This document shows positions 1 to 9,052 of a DNA stretch of 64,000 bases, in pieces (within the stretch, counting starts at the first letter, position 1; every line of letters begins with the position of its first letter). Source of the DNA: Sphingobacteriales bacterium 44-61 (GTDB lineage: Bacteria > Bacteroidota > Bacteroidia > Chitinophagales > Chitinophagaceae). Where the stretch lies: the NCBI GenBank assembly GCA_001898405.1, contig MKTW01000011.1, positions 595,039 to 659,038 on the forward strand, read 5' to 3'. The notes under the pieces were generated by a model. That model was not told the origin of the DNA. It saw only the letters and a list, made by a program, of their open reading frames with translations, and did no database searches. Made by a program: the position numbers and the translations under genes.

Positions 1-2
1 TT

Positions 3-947
3 TTCTATATGCCTACTATTTCGTTGGCCAATACTGTTTCCTATACTGCATTGATCAGGAACAATAAAGATATTATTAAAGACTTTCCGCCGATAAGAGT
101 ATGGGGTACCATTGGATTTATTGTGGCTATGTGGATTGTAAGTTTATTGAAGATAGAAACTTCTGCCAGTCAATTCTATGTAGCTGCGGTAGCGTCTATA
201 CTTTTTGGGTTATACTCTTTTACCTTACCCAAATGTCCGCCTCAATTAAAAACAGGCAATAAAACATCCCTGGTGGAAGCACTGGGGTTAAAGGCCTTTT
301 CTCTTTTCAAAACTCCCAAGATGGCTTTGTTTTTCATCTTTGCCCTTTTACTGGGAGCAGCTTTGCAGTTAACAAATGCTTATGGAGATACTTTTTTGCA
401 TGATTTCGCTAAGGTGCCTGCATATGAAAACACTCTGGCTGTGAAATATCCTGCCATCATTATGTCTATTTCACAGATATCTGAAACTTTATTTATTCTT
501 GCCATTCCTTTTTTTCTTCGCAGATTTGGCATTAAGCAGGTAATGCTGATCAGTATGATCGCATGGGTATTGCGCTTCGGGTTGTTTGCCTACAGTAATC
601 CCGCCGAAGGATTATGGATGATCATTCTCTCTTGTATTGTATATGGTATGGCTTTCGATTTCTTTAATATCTCCGGCTCTTTGTTTGTTGATACGCAAGT
701 GAAGCCGGAGATAAGGGCCAGTGCGCAGGGGATTTATATGATGATGACGAATGGCTTTGGTGCATATCTTGGAAGTAAGATCAGCGGTATTGTTATCGCT
801 ACTTATTTTACCAATGCGGACAGGAGCATGAACTGGCCCGGTATATGGATCGCATTTGCAGGTTATGCATTAGTGGTAGCTGTTTTGTTCGCTGTATTTT
901 TTAAGCATAAGCACGATCCTTCGGCAGCGATCAATGTACAGCATTAA
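3..947 (+). CDS. Nucleoside:H+ symporter, MFS (NupG/XapB-like), 5' truncated
   Basis: This is the C-terminal three quarters of an inner-membrane nucleoside transporter of the major facilitator superfamily. The reading frame is open to the window edge. The first visible residues (MPTISLANTVSY) match the part of NupG-family proteins after the first helices, so the true start lies upstream and the ATG at 9 is internal. About 315 of the usual ~410-420 residues remain. Roughly eight hydrophobic segments are visible, with basic loops such as FFLRRFG and FFKHKHD at the cytoplasmic side. The family imports nucleosides with protons. The gene ends 54 bp before a long bidirectional terminator. The family call is fairly secure; substrate preference cannot be read from the sequence. 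Confidence 0.8.
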   Translation, partial: FYMPTISLANTVSYTALIRNNKDIIKDFPPIRVWGTIGFIVAMWIVSLLKIETSASQFYVAAVASILFGLYSFTLPKCPPQLKTGNKTSLVEALGLKAFSLFKTPKMALFFIFALLLGAALQLTNAYGDTFLHDFAKVPAYENTLAVKYPAIIMSISQISETLFILAIPFFLRRFGIKQVMLISMIAWVLRFGLFAYSNPAEGLWMIILSCIVYGMAFDFFNISGSLFVDTQVKPEIRASAQGIYMMMTNGFGAYLGSKISGIVIATYFTNADRSMNWPGIWIAFAGYALVVAVLFAVFFKHKHDPSAAINVQH

Positions 948-1000
948 ATTTATCGATTTTCTTATGCTGAATATGAAGAGGTTTGCAGATAAAATGTAAT

Positions 1001-1062
1001 AAAGAGGTGTAAATAAAAAGCCTGTTCTGTAAACAGAACAGGCTTTTTATTTACACCTCTTT
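1001..1062. terminator. Perfect 30-bp inverted repeat, bidirectional terminator
   Basis: Arms 1001-1030 and 1033-1062 are perfectly complementary, with GC-rich core CCTGTTCTG/CAGAACAGG and A/T tracts outside. It lies between the convergent nucleoside transporter and thioredoxin genes, three bases from the thioredoxin stop codon, so it can terminate both. A 30-bp perfect stem is long for a factor-independent terminator. Confidence 0.85.
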
Positions 1063-1065
1063 TAC

Positions 1066-1383
1066 TTAAATGTGCGCTTCGATCTTCTTCACGAAGTTGC
1101 CCTTAGGTTGTGCCCCTACCAGTTTGTCAACCACCTGGCCGCCTTTAATGAAAAGGATGGCAGGGATGGACGTAATACCGTAGTTCATAGAAACCTGCGG
1201 GTTATTGTCCACATTCACTTTTCCTACATTCACTTTGCCTTCGTACTCTTTGGACAGTTCTTCGATCACTGGTCCGATAGCACGGCAAGGTCCGCACCAT
1301 TCAGCCCAGAAGTCCACTACGGTCAGTTTATCAGAAGCCAGTACATCAGACTGGAAATTGGAATCATTGAATTCTTTTGCCAT
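1066..1383 (-). CDS. trxA: Thioredoxin
   Basis: A 105-residue cytosolic thioredoxin that reduces protein disulfides, using electrons from thioredoxin reductase. The active-site motif WCGPC is at residues 29-33, with the family's FWAEWCGPC context, and the cis-proline loop TSIPA is near residue 75. Length and fold match standard single-domain thioredoxin, and there is no signal peptide. I start at 1383 (MAKEF), because a 15-residue upstream extension carries no conserved sequence and a -7 promoter box lies at 1426-1433. The gene is monocistronic, convergent with the transporter and closed by the strong hairpin. The call is secure. Confidence 0.97.
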   Translation of the reverse strand: MAKEFNDSNFQSDVLASDKLTVVDFWAEWCGPCRAIGPVIEELSKEYEGKVNVGKVNVDNNPQVSMNYGITSIPAILFIKGGQVVDKLVGAQPKGNFVKKIEAHI

Positions 1384-1425
1384 TGTATATGATTTTAATT
1401 TTAATTGCGATTTCAATAGGGGATG

Positions 1426-1433
1426 CAAATTTA
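1426..1433 (-). promoter_or_regulatory. Promoter -7 box (TAAATTTG) of trxA
   Basis: On the minus strand the sequence TAAATTTG matches the Bacteroidota -7 consensus TAnnTTTG. It lies about 42 bases before the trxA start at 1383. I see no clear -33 element. Confidence 0.5.
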
Positions 1434-1593
1434 AGCCCGATAACCATAACAGACAGAACTGGCAGAAAGTTGTGCAAAAAATGTCATTACTCGCTGTTTG
1501 TCTCTGCCATTTTGTTAGGATAAATAACTGGCTCCCAGTTTGTTAAATCCTTTAACGATTGCTCTTCCCCTATAGCTTGCTCAGCATCAATGT

Positions 1594-4500
1594 TTAACTG
1601 GCCATCACCTGTATGCCCAGTTCCGGTTTATTTTCCAGGAAATGGATGAAATCATCATTCATCTCAAATCCGGTGGTGCCGGTTACCAGGCTGATCCGCA
1701 TATTGTTCTTTGGCTCTGTCAGGATAAACCGCAGGGAAGTATTCCCTCCGCGGAAATTCCGCAGATTGCTTTCAACAAAATCGATCATGTCTTTGTTCAG
1801 ATCCTGCGGGTGAACTTCAATATTGATCTGCCTGGTCAGGGTTTTCTTGATCGTTTCTGCCAGGGTCACCTGCTGGATCTTAAACTCGTATTCATCTTTA
1901 TTATACCGTTGTTTCAAATATCCTGTCATGAACACCGTGGTGCCTTGCTGCAGAAAGGGTGATATACGCAGGTAGTCTTCGCTGAACAGCGGGAACTCCA
2001 TTTTCCCGGTATAGTCTTCTACCACAAAACTGCCAAACTTGTTGCCGCTTTTAGCGATCCGGTGTTGCGCATCGGCTACCAATCCCAGTATGCGGAATGT
2101 TCTGCCAGGGTTGGCCTGCATTTTAATGGAATCCCTGAACTCGTTGAAATCTGCGATCGGCGTCATCCCGTAATGCTTCATTTCAAAACGGTAATGGTCG
2201 AGCGGATGCCCGCTCAGGAACATGCCGGTCACTTCCTTTTCCTTATCCAGTTGCTCTGTCAGCGACCAGGGCTCGCAATCAGGCAGCCGGGGAGGGGGGA
2301 TTTCCATGGTCACCGGCAGATCGCCAAACAGGGTATGTCCTGAATTCACGTTCTGATTGGCAATGATCTGTCCATATTTAATGATGCGTTCCATTCCCGT
2401 TGCGGTTTCGTTGTCGGGAATGTAGAAATATTGCCTGCGGTGATGGGCGGGAAAGCAATCAAACCCTCCGGCATAGGCAAGGCTTTCCAGTGTTTTTTTA
2501 TTGACAGCCCTTTGGTTGATACGTTTGATAAAATCAAAGATATCAGGGTAGCCTGTTTTTCTTTCTGCAATAATATTTTCCACTGCTGCTTCACCTACCC
2601 CTTTTAATCCACCCAATCCGAAACGGATCTCACCTGATTTGTTCACTGCAAAGCCTTTCAATGATTCATTGATATCAGGCCCCAGCACTTTTATACCCAT
2701 CCGCTTGCATTCTTCCATGAAGAAAGTGATCTTGTCAATGCTGCCGGCGTTGTTCAGTACGGCCGACATATATTCTGCCGGGTAATGTGCTTTCAGGTAA
2801 GCTGTTTGATATGCTACATAAGCATAGCAGGTGGAGTGTGATTTATTGAAGGCGTATTGGGCGAATGCTTCCCAGTCGGTCCAGATCTTTTCCAGCTTAT
2901 CTTCCGGCAATGACTTTTCCATAGCGCCTTTGATAAACTGTGCTTTCATCTTATCCAGCACCGCTTTCTGCTTTTTACCCATGGCTTTCCGCAATACGTC
3001 TGCATCGCCTTTGCTGAAACCGGCCAGTTTTTGCGCCAGCAGCATCACCTGTTCCTGGTACACGGTGATACCATAGGTTTCTTCCAGGTATTCCTTCATT
3101 TCCGGAAGATCATAGGTGATCGCTTCCCGGCCATGCTTACGGTCGATATAGTTGGGGATATAAGCAATAGGACCCGGGCGGTACAAAGCGTTCATTGCAA
3201 TGAGGTCTCCAAACTTATCGGGCTTCAGTTCACGCAGGTATTTTTGCATGCCCGGACTTTCAAACTGGAATGTACCGATAGTAGCTGCCTGCTGATACAG
3301 TTCAAATGTTTTGGGATCATCCAGCGGGATCTCATCTATATTGATCGTTACGCCATGATTTTGTTTGATCATGGCGAGGGCATTCTTGATAATGGTAAGG
3401 GTCTTCAAACCCAGGAAGTCCATTTTGATAACGCCTGCTTCTTCGATCACGTTCCCTTCGATCTGCGTTACCCATAACGGTGAATCTTTTGCTACAGATA
3501 CCGGCAGCAATTCAGTAAGGTCTTTTGGTGCGATGATGATACCTGCTGCATGGATGCCTGTGTTGCGCACAGATCCTTCCAGCCTTTCCGCTTCGTGCAA
3601 TACTTTACTGGCAGGTGTTTCCAGTTGATTGTAGATATCGCGGATGCGTTTTACGTTTTCCAGGTCATCACTACCAAGGCCATCTTTTTCTTCCAGTGAT
3701 TTTTCGCCTTCTTTTGTACGCATGGGGGCATGCAGTACACGTCTTAACTCAATACCGGGCTTTTCAGGTACCAGTTTTGCCAGGGCATTTGACTCTGCCA
3801 GTGGCAGGTCCATTACACGGGCCACATCCTTAATACTCATCTTGGCGGCCATGGTGCCATAGGTAATGATCTGCGCCACCTGGCTTTTACCATATTTATC
3901 TACTACATAGTCGATCACTTTCTGCCGGCCTTCATCATCAAAATCGGTGTCTATATCCGGCATGGATTTACGGTCGGGGTTCAGGAACCTTTCGAACAGT
4001 AAATTATATTTGATAGGATCTATATTGGTGATACCTGTGCAGTAAGCCACCACTGAACCGGCAGCAGATCCGCGGCCCGGCCCGATGAATACACCAATAT
4101 CGCGGCCTGCTTTAATGAAATCACTTACGATAAGGAAGTAACCGGCAAAGCCCATTGTTTTAATGGTGAACAGTTCAAAGCGCAGCCGTTCATCTATCTC
4201 AGGCGTTATTTCTGCATACCGTTCTTTCGCTCCCTGCCAGGTGAGATGCTCCAGGTATTCATCCTGCGAAGCAAATTCTTTTGGTACCTGGAAAAAGGGG
4301 AGGAGGATATCACGCTTCAGGTTGAGCAGGTCTACTTTATCAACGATCTCATTGGTATTGTCAAGCGCTTCAGGAAGATCATGGAACACTTTGCTCATTT
4401 CTTCCGTGGTCTTGAAATAGAATTCATCATTAGGGAACGCAAAGCGTTTTCCTTTCAGGTTCACATCGTCGTCAGCAAAATCGCGCAAGGCAGGTGTGGT

Positions 4501-5211
4501 GATCTTTTCACCTGTATTGATACATAGAAGGATGTCATGTGCATTGAAGTCTGATTTGTCTACATAATGCGAATCATTGCTGGCAATGATCTTCACATCG
4601 TATTTGCGGGCAAATTTGATCAGTACTTCATTCACTTTATCCTGCTCCGGCATCCGGTGCCGTTGCAATTCAACATAAAAATCTTTCTGGAAAATATTCA
4701 GCCACCATTTGAATTCGTTTTCTCCTTCTTCTTCGCCTTTCCGGAGAATAGCCTGCGGCACAGAGGCTCCCAGGCAGCAGGTGGTGGCGATCAGTCCTTC
4801 GTGATATTGAACGATCAGTTCTTTATCGATACGGGGATATTTACTGTAAAGGCCTTCTATAAAACCAAGAGAAGTGAGTTTTACAAGGTTCTTGTATCCC
4901 TGTTCATTTTTTGCCAGCAATATCTGGTGGTGGCGAACATCCCTTTGCTCTTTGGTAAATGTTTTCTGGTGGCGGTTGGTAGTAACATAGAACTCGCAAC
5001 CTACCACGGGTTTTACTTTCAGGTTGCCATTGGCGTCCTTATGTTTGTAAGCTTCTGCCACAAATTCAAAAGCGCCGAACATATTGCCGTGGTCACTGAT
5101 GGCCAGTGCGGGCATGCCGTCTGCAATGGCTTTTTTATACAGGCTCTGGATGGAAGCAGCCCCGTCGAGCAGGGAGAACTGCGTATGTACGTGTAAATGA
5201 GAAAATTTCAT
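1594..5211 (-). CDS. dnaE: DNA polymerase III subunit alpha
   Basis: The catalytic replicase subunit, 1205 residues, slightly longer than E. coli DnaE (1160). The order is an N-terminal PHP domain (about 3-270), a C-family polymerase core with GPGRGSAAGS at 377-386 and the catalytic aspartates in PDIDTDFDD (D419, D421), a third aspartate in KMDFLGLKT, a helix-hairpin-helix region near 820-900, and a C-terminal OB fold (RTFRILGLVADAQ). All nine PHP metal-site residues seem present: H7, H9, D16, H41, E73, H94/H95, C145/C146, D213 and H215. This suggests a working intrinsic proofreading exonuclease, as in Mycobacterium DnaE1, whereas E. coli DnaE has lost it and uses DnaQ. The start is the ATG at 5211, giving MKFSHLHVHT directly at the PHP motif. 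Confidence 0.98.
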   Translation of the reverse strand: MKFSHLHVHTQFSLLDGAASIQSLYKKAIADGMPALAISDHGNMFGAFEFVAEAYKHKDANGNLKVKPVVGCEFYVTTNRHQKTFTKEQRDVRHHQILLAKNEQGYKNLVKLTSLGFIEGLYSKYPRIDKELIVQYHEGLIATTCCLGASVPQAILRKGEEEGENEFKWWLNIFQKDFYVELQRHRMPEQDKVNEVLIKFARKYDVKIIASNDSHYVDKSDFNAHDILLCINTGEKITTPALRDFADDDVNLKGKRFAFPNDEFYFKTTEEMSKVFHDLPEALDNTNEIVDKVDLLNLKRDILLPFFQVPKEFASQDEYLEHLTWQGAKERYAEITPEIDERLRFELFTIKTMGFAGYFLIVSDFIKAGRDIGVFIGPGRGSAAGSVVAYCTGITNIDPIKYNLLFERFLNPDRKSMPDIDTDFDDEGRQKVIDYVVDKYGKSQVAQIITYGTMAAKMSIKDVARVMDLPLAESNALAKLVPEKPGIELRRVLHAPMRTKEGEKSLEEKDGLGSDDLENVKRIRDIYNQLETPASKVLHEAERLEGSVRNTGIHAAGIIIAPKDLTELLPVSVAKDSPLWVTQIEGNVIEEAGVIKMDFLGLKTLTIIKNALAMIKQNHGVTINIDEIPLDDPKTFELYQQAATIGTFQFESPGMQKYLRELKPDKFGDLIAMNALYRPGPIAYIPNYIDRKHGREAITYDLPEMKEYLEETYGITVYQEQVMLLAQKLAGFSKGDADVLRKAMGKKQKAVLDKMKAQFIKGAMEKSLPEDKLEKIWTDWEAFAQYAFNKSHSTCYAYVAYQTAYLKAHYPAEYMSAVLNNAGSIDKITFFMEECKRMGIKVLGPDINESLKGFAVNKSGEIRFGLGGLKGVGEAAVENIIAERKTGYPDIFDFIKRINQRAVNKKTLESLAYAGGFDCFPAHHRRQYFYIPDNETATGMERIIKYGQIIANQNVNSGHTLFGDLPVTMEIPPPRLPDCEPWSLTEQLDKEKEVTGMFLSGHPLDHYRFEMKHYGMTPIADFNEFRDSIKMQANPGRTFRILGLVADAQHRIAKSGNKFGSFVVEDYTGKMEFPLFSEDYLRISPFLQQGTTVFMTGYLKQRYNKDEYEFKIQQVTLAETIKKTLTRQINIEVHPQDLNKDMIDFVESNLRNFRGGNTSLRFILTEPKNNMRISLVTGTTGFEMNDDFIHFLENKPELGIQVMAS

Positions 5212-5234
5212 GACGAGCGACCCGTGGTTTGACT

Positions 5235-5287
5235 GTTTGAGGCCTAATGGGTTAAGGTCTAAAAGTTTAAACCATTAAGTCTCAAAC
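5235..5287. terminator. Imperfect inverted repeat between propeller gene and dnaE
   Basis: Arms 5235-5255 and 5267-5287 (GTTTGAGGCC... and ...TCTCAAAC) pair at about 18 of 21 positions. It lies just after the stop of the upstream minus-strand propeller gene, so it probably ends that transcript before dnaE. It is A/T-rich and resembles in part the hairpin at 43355-43440. Confidence 0.5.
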
Positions 5288-5292
5288 CTGTT

Positions 5293-6537
5293 TTACCGAT
5301 TTTTCTTCTTAAAACTGAACACACTGATTGAACCATTACTATAACTGCAAACCCAGGCTTCGAGTTTACTGTCGTTCTCAAAAATATCCACACCAACCGG
5401 GTGTCCTTTACAGGGCAAAGATGCCACTTTATCAAACCGGGTTTCATTTATTTTATAAACATCCACGAAATCGCTGCTGTAGCAGGTGACAAAAAGAAAT
5501 TGCTGGTTTTTTGATAATATGATGGTCCGTGGCTGGGCATGGGTTTCGGTGGTAAAAAGCGTTTTTCCCGTGGAAGCGTCTACACAAGCCACTTTAGCGA
5601 GTTTATTATAAGAAATGAACAGCCGTCCTGAAGTGTCCAGCACAATATGGCGGGGATTGGAAACAACCTGGATCGGTGCTTCTTTTTGCCAGTTGCTATT
5701 GTTGATAACATCTATGATGGAGCCGCCCATAATAGCCACATACGATTTATTTCTTGTATCATCCACAGCTATGCCACGGGGAATGGCTTTTACAGGAACC
5801 GTATCCACCATTCTGGCTATGGGATATAAACTGGTGTCCATTTCCAGGGCACTGACGGTATAGGAATGCCAGTTGCTCACCAGCAGGTAGCGGTCGTCTG
5901 CTGTTTTGGCGATCACTTTGGGTGTTTTACCTGTTTTGATCAGCGGTACAGTGAAGGAATCTTTTTTTATGCTGCCGGGGTACGACACAAAGACTTTTTT
6001 CACCGCTTGTTTATTGTCTGGCGATTTTTTATTTGCAGCAAGTGAATCAACACGGATCGGCACAATGCCTTCTGCGTTATGAAGGGAAACCCACAACACT
6101 TTATCATTGTGACTAAAGCAGGCTTCCACTGGTTTTTCCTGGTAAGAGGAAATGGGCTTGTCTGTTTCATAGTCCCAGCCGGTGCCTTTGGTTGGCTTGA
6201 ATTTGAATTCCCTGGCCACTTTTCGTGATGGCTGATCAAACTCATAAATGCTCATGCCTTCAAGGTTCATAGCATAAAGCCTGGACCCGTTGCTGTTGAA
6301 AAGAACAGACTTGGTGCCTGGTGCAGCACGAAGCAATTCTGTTTTTTCGTATTCAATATCGGAATAGGGAGGCAATGCCGGTGTTATTACCGTATCGGCC
6401 GGAATAGAATCCATTGCCAGCACATAGTTGGGGGCCACAGTGTCCGGAAATACGCCGGTCACTACTTTTTTTGCGCTTACAGGCCCCTGGCAGCTCAGCA
6501 GCAACAAGAAAACGGGCAGGATGAATAATACAGGCAT
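5293..6537 (-). CDS. YVTN-type beta-propeller lipoprotein
   Basis: A 414-residue predicted lipoprotein. A short hydrophobic leader ends in the lipobox LLSC with Cys16. The mature part shows repeated blades with patterns like RYLLVSNWHSYTVSALEM, KSYVAIMGGSIIDVI and QFLFVTCYSSDFVDVY, typical of YVTN/WD40-like seven-bladed propellers. Such proteins usually bind partners or ligands at the envelope, and I see no catalytic motif. It lies upstream of dnaE on the same strand, separated by 81 bp with a hairpin, so it is probably its own unit. The fold is likely; the function is not known from sequence. Confidence 0.75.
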   Translation of the reverse strand: MPVLFILPVFLLLLSCQGPVSAKKVVTGVFPDTVAPNYVLAMDSIPADTVITPALPPYSDIEYEKTELLRAAPGTKSVLFNSNGSRLYAMNLEGMSIYEFDQPSRKVAREFKFKPTKGTGWDYETDKPISSYQEKPVEACFSHNDKVLWVSLHNAEGIVPIRVDSLAANKKSPDNKQAVKKVFVSYPGSIKKDSFTVPLIKTGKTPKVIAKTADDRYLLVSNWHSYTVSALEMDTSLYPIARMVDTVPVKAIPRGIAVDDTRNKSYVAIMGGSIIDVINNSNWQKEAPIQVVSNPRHIVLDTSGRLFISYNKLAKVACVDASTGKTLFTTETHAQPRTIILSKNQQFLFVTCYSSDFVDVYKINETRFDKVASLPCKGHPVGVDIFENDSKLEAWVCSYSNGSISVFSFKKKNR

Positions 6538-6693
6538 AGGAGGTAATTAACATTATGAAAACCACTTATCTGTTGATCCGGCTCATCAATTTGAATATAC
6601 TTAAACCTCCCGAAACAACGTTAATCCTGTGTTATGCAATTAAAAATTTAAAATTTCGTTAGTAGGTTGTTGAAATTTCAGCAAAATTTCCTA

Positions 6694-6701
6694 TATTTTT
6701 G
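6694..6701 (+). promoter_or_regulatory. Promoter -7 box (TATTTTTG) of NlpC/P60 gene
   Basis: TATTTTTG fits TAnnTTTG. A TTGTTG at 6667-6672 gives a possible -33 element with 21 bases between. The start codon at 6749 is 47 bases downstream. Confidence 0.55.
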
Positions 6702-6748
6702 CACGGTTTTTGTTGAAAACGGAAATCCAACATTTTAAAAAAGGCCTG

Positions 6749-7453
6749 ATGATCATCCGACAACTGATACCTGTTTTTCTTCTTATTATAACTTTCTCAA
6801 GCTGCTCTTCACTAAGGCCGGTGAATTCTGCTGCGAAGCCTTCTGCCTCACAAAATCAGGCTTCTGTAGAGAAAGTGCAATTCCTGAATGATATCACCTC
6901 AGAATCGGAACCTCCTTTATTAAAATATGAAGCGCCTAAATCCCAGGCTTCATCAAAAGCATCAGCCAGGGAAAACCACGGGCATCTGTTGAATTCTTCT
7001 GCTGCTGTTGAAAAAGCATCAGCCATCCAGTTGAAATATGCTGTTTTGCTTGATACAGAAGTGGAGACACTGGAGAACGATCCTTTATTAAGTCATGTGG
7101 ATGAATGGTATGGCACCCGCTACAGGCTGGGTGGCACTACCAAAAAAGGGATTGATTGTTCAGCATTTGTGCAGGCTGTGTATCTGTCTGCATTTGCATT
7201 GAGCCTTCCCCGTACTGCACGGGAGCAATACAAAGCATCCCGGATCATCTCTTCCACTGAATTGAAAGAAGGAGATCTTGTTTTCTTCAATACACGCGGT
7301 GGTGTATCACATGTAGGCATCTATCTTCAGAATAATAAATTCATTCATGCTTCCACTTCCCAGGGAGTAACAGTGAGTGATATGTTCGATTCTTATTATA
7401 TGCGGCGGTTTATTGGCGCTGGAAGAATTGAAAAAACAGAAGCCAGCCGGTAA
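6749..7453 (+). CDS. NlpC/P60 peptidoglycan hydrolase lipoprotein
   Basis: A 234-residue lipoprotein cell-wall hydrolase. The leader MIIRQLIPVF runs to a lipobox with Cys19, followed by a Ser/Ala-rich linker (about 20-105). The C-terminal NlpC/P60 domain has the catalytic Cys137 in GIDCSAF, His188 in VSHVGIY and His200 in FIHAS. This family cleaves peptide bonds in the peptidoglycan stem, often D-Glu to diamino acid (family knowledge). I reject a TTG at 6710 because the ATG at 6749 opens directly with the signal peptide. It is divergent from the propeller gene and monocistronic. The family call is secure; the exact bond cut is not. Confidence 0.92.
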   Translation: MIIRQLIPVFLLIITFSSCSSLRPVNSAAKPSASQNQASVEKVQFLNDITSESEPPLLKYEAPKSQASSKASARENHGHLLNSSAAVEKASAIQLKYAVLLDTEVETLENDPLLSHVDEWYGTRYRLGGTTKKGIDCSAFVQAVYLSAFALSLPRTAREQYKASRIISSTELKEGDLVFFNTRGGVSHVGIYLQNNKFIHASTSQGVTVSDMFDSYYMRRFIGAGRIEKTEASR

Positions 7454-7511
7454 CCAGGGGATTTTTCAGAACTTCCGGACAGCGTATTGCTGCTATCTTC
7501 TTATTAATAAC

Positions 7512-9011
7512 TTATATCTTTAGCCGTTTTCTTATTGCTTCTACCACAGGCATAATATCAGGTGATAATTTGAAGTAAATAATGCTTCCTGCATAGAGAA
7601 TGATAAATGCAAGGCTCCGGCATATTAACCCGGGAAACCCATGCATGGAACGGAAAAGATAATAACACAGCGTATAGCCGGCTATGCCAAGTAATAAAGC
7701 ATAGAGCGAGTGGATGGTGAAAGGGAACAAACGGAATTTTTTCCAAAGGAAAATGATACGCATGGCATTGTAGATGCTGATAGATACGAACTGGGCAATA
7801 GCCGGTCCGAGTATATCATATTTTCTTGCCAGTATGAGGGTCAGAGGCAGCATCAGCAATAGCAGGATCACGCCACTGATCAGCTGGAACCGCCAGTAAT
7901 TGGAAGTGCCGATGATCTCCGTATTAATGCCCGTTCCCAGGTCCACAACACGTGTAAGCCCCAGGAAAATAAATGCATTGAAGCCGAGCAGGTATTCTTC
8001 GTTGATCCCGAAAGTGAGTATGCTTTCCTTATAATTAAGCAGGATCAAAAGGAAAATGCCGGTTGCAAATATCAGGAGGTTGATGGACGACCGTTGGTAG
8101 ATCTTTTGCAGCAATTCCATATTCCTTTCTTTCCAGGCGCGCGACAGATGGGGAATGGTTGTGGCAACAACAGCCCGTTGCGGCGCCTGTATCACACTGG
8201 TAAGAATAGAGGCAAGACCAAATATACCGGCCTTGGCTGTACCATCTTCCAGCACTGAAGCGATCACGAGGGAATCGAACACCTGCGATAAATAGAAGAT
8301 CAATGCGCCCGAATAAACAAAAAGGCAAAGGGTCAATATTTTTTTGGCATACCGCCGGGTCACTTTACTGATCCGGAAAGTGAAATGAAGGTTTTTTGTA
8401 AATAATAAATATAAAAGAAGGGTAAGAGCTATTGCAGGATAGGTAAAAGCATAAAGCTTAATAAAAAGATCAAAGTCGGGGATAAGACCGAAATAAAATA
8501 AGACAATGATCACAGTTGTCAGCAACCGCCATTGCACTTCCCTGAGAAAGCTGGTCAATACAGGTTTCTTAAGGCTCCAGGTATATGCTTCCAGTATGGT
8601 AAATACGGCCAGCCCAAATCCCATGGGGAATATCCATGCATAGTACCTGACAAGTTCGGGTGAATTGGCGCCGAATTTTCTTATCACCAGGTGGCGGAAT
8701 ACCAATCCTGCCACCATCACCAGTATGAACCCAATGGTGTTAACCACCAGGGCGATACTCAGCATATCATTTTTGGAAGGAGGAAGATTATCCTTGTAAT
8801 AAGGATAGAATTTAAAAATATAGCTGGGCATGGCCAGGGTGGAAAATGCCATCATCAAAGTGGCAATGGCAATAAAGATGGTGGTCAGCCCGTATTGTGA
8901 GCTGAGAAAAAGGTCCTGCTTGGTAAAAAAATAAATATTCAGCAGGCCAACAACAAAGCCAATGTATACAACACCTGAAGAAATAATGCTTTGCCTGCGG
9001 ATATTACTCAT
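7512..9011 (-). CDS. Polysaccharide flippase (Wzx/RfbX-like, MATE/MOP superfamily)
   Basis: A 499-residue integral membrane protein with about 14 hydrophobic helices, small loops and no soluble domain. The N-terminal pattern (RRQSIISSGVVYIGFVVGLL) and overall size match the MOP exporter superfamily of oligosaccharide or O-antigen flippases, which move lipid-linked sugars across the inner membrane. No glycosyltransferase genes flank it, so it may act in a conserved cell-envelope pathway rather than a capsule cluster. It runs convergent to the NlpC/P60 gene and codirectional with the M1 peptidase gene, with 41 bp between. The substrate is unknown. Confidence 0.8.
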   Translation of the reverse strand: MSNIRRQSIISSGVVYIGFVVGLLNIYFFTKQDLFLSSQYGLTTIFIAIATLMMAFSTLAMPSYIFKFYPYYKDNLPPSKNDMLSIALVVNTIGFILVMVAGLVFRHLVIRKFGANSPELVRYYAWIFPMGFGLAVFTILEAYTWSLKKPVLTSFLREVQWRLLTTVIIVLFYFGLIPDFDLFIKLYAFTYPAIALTLLLYLLFTKNLHFTFRISKVTRRYAKKILTLCLFVYSGALIFYLSQVFDSLVIASVLEDGTAKAGIFGLASILTSVIQAPQRAVVATTIPHLSRAWKERNMELLQKIYQRSSINLLIFATGIFLLILLNYKESILTFGINEEYLLGFNAFIFLGLTRVVDLGTGINTEIIGTSNYWRFQLISGVILLLLMLPLTLILARKYDILGPAIAQFVSISIYNAMRIIFLWKKFRLFPFTIHSLYALLLGIAGYTLCYYLFRSMHGFPGLICRSLAFIILYAGSIIYFKLSPDIMPVVEAIRKRLKI

Positions 9012-9052
9012 AAAGGAAGGTCCTTATAGTTGAATAGGGAATTGAGCTTTGG

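Noticed and set aside
9..947. ATG at position 9 as the true start of the transporter
   Set aside because: The product would lack the first helices of the family and the frame is open upstream to the window edge, so the gene is cut by the window.
4567..5196. Plus-strand frame of 209 codons across the start of dnaE
   Set aside because: Antisense shadow of the PHP domain, with no start signals or family match.
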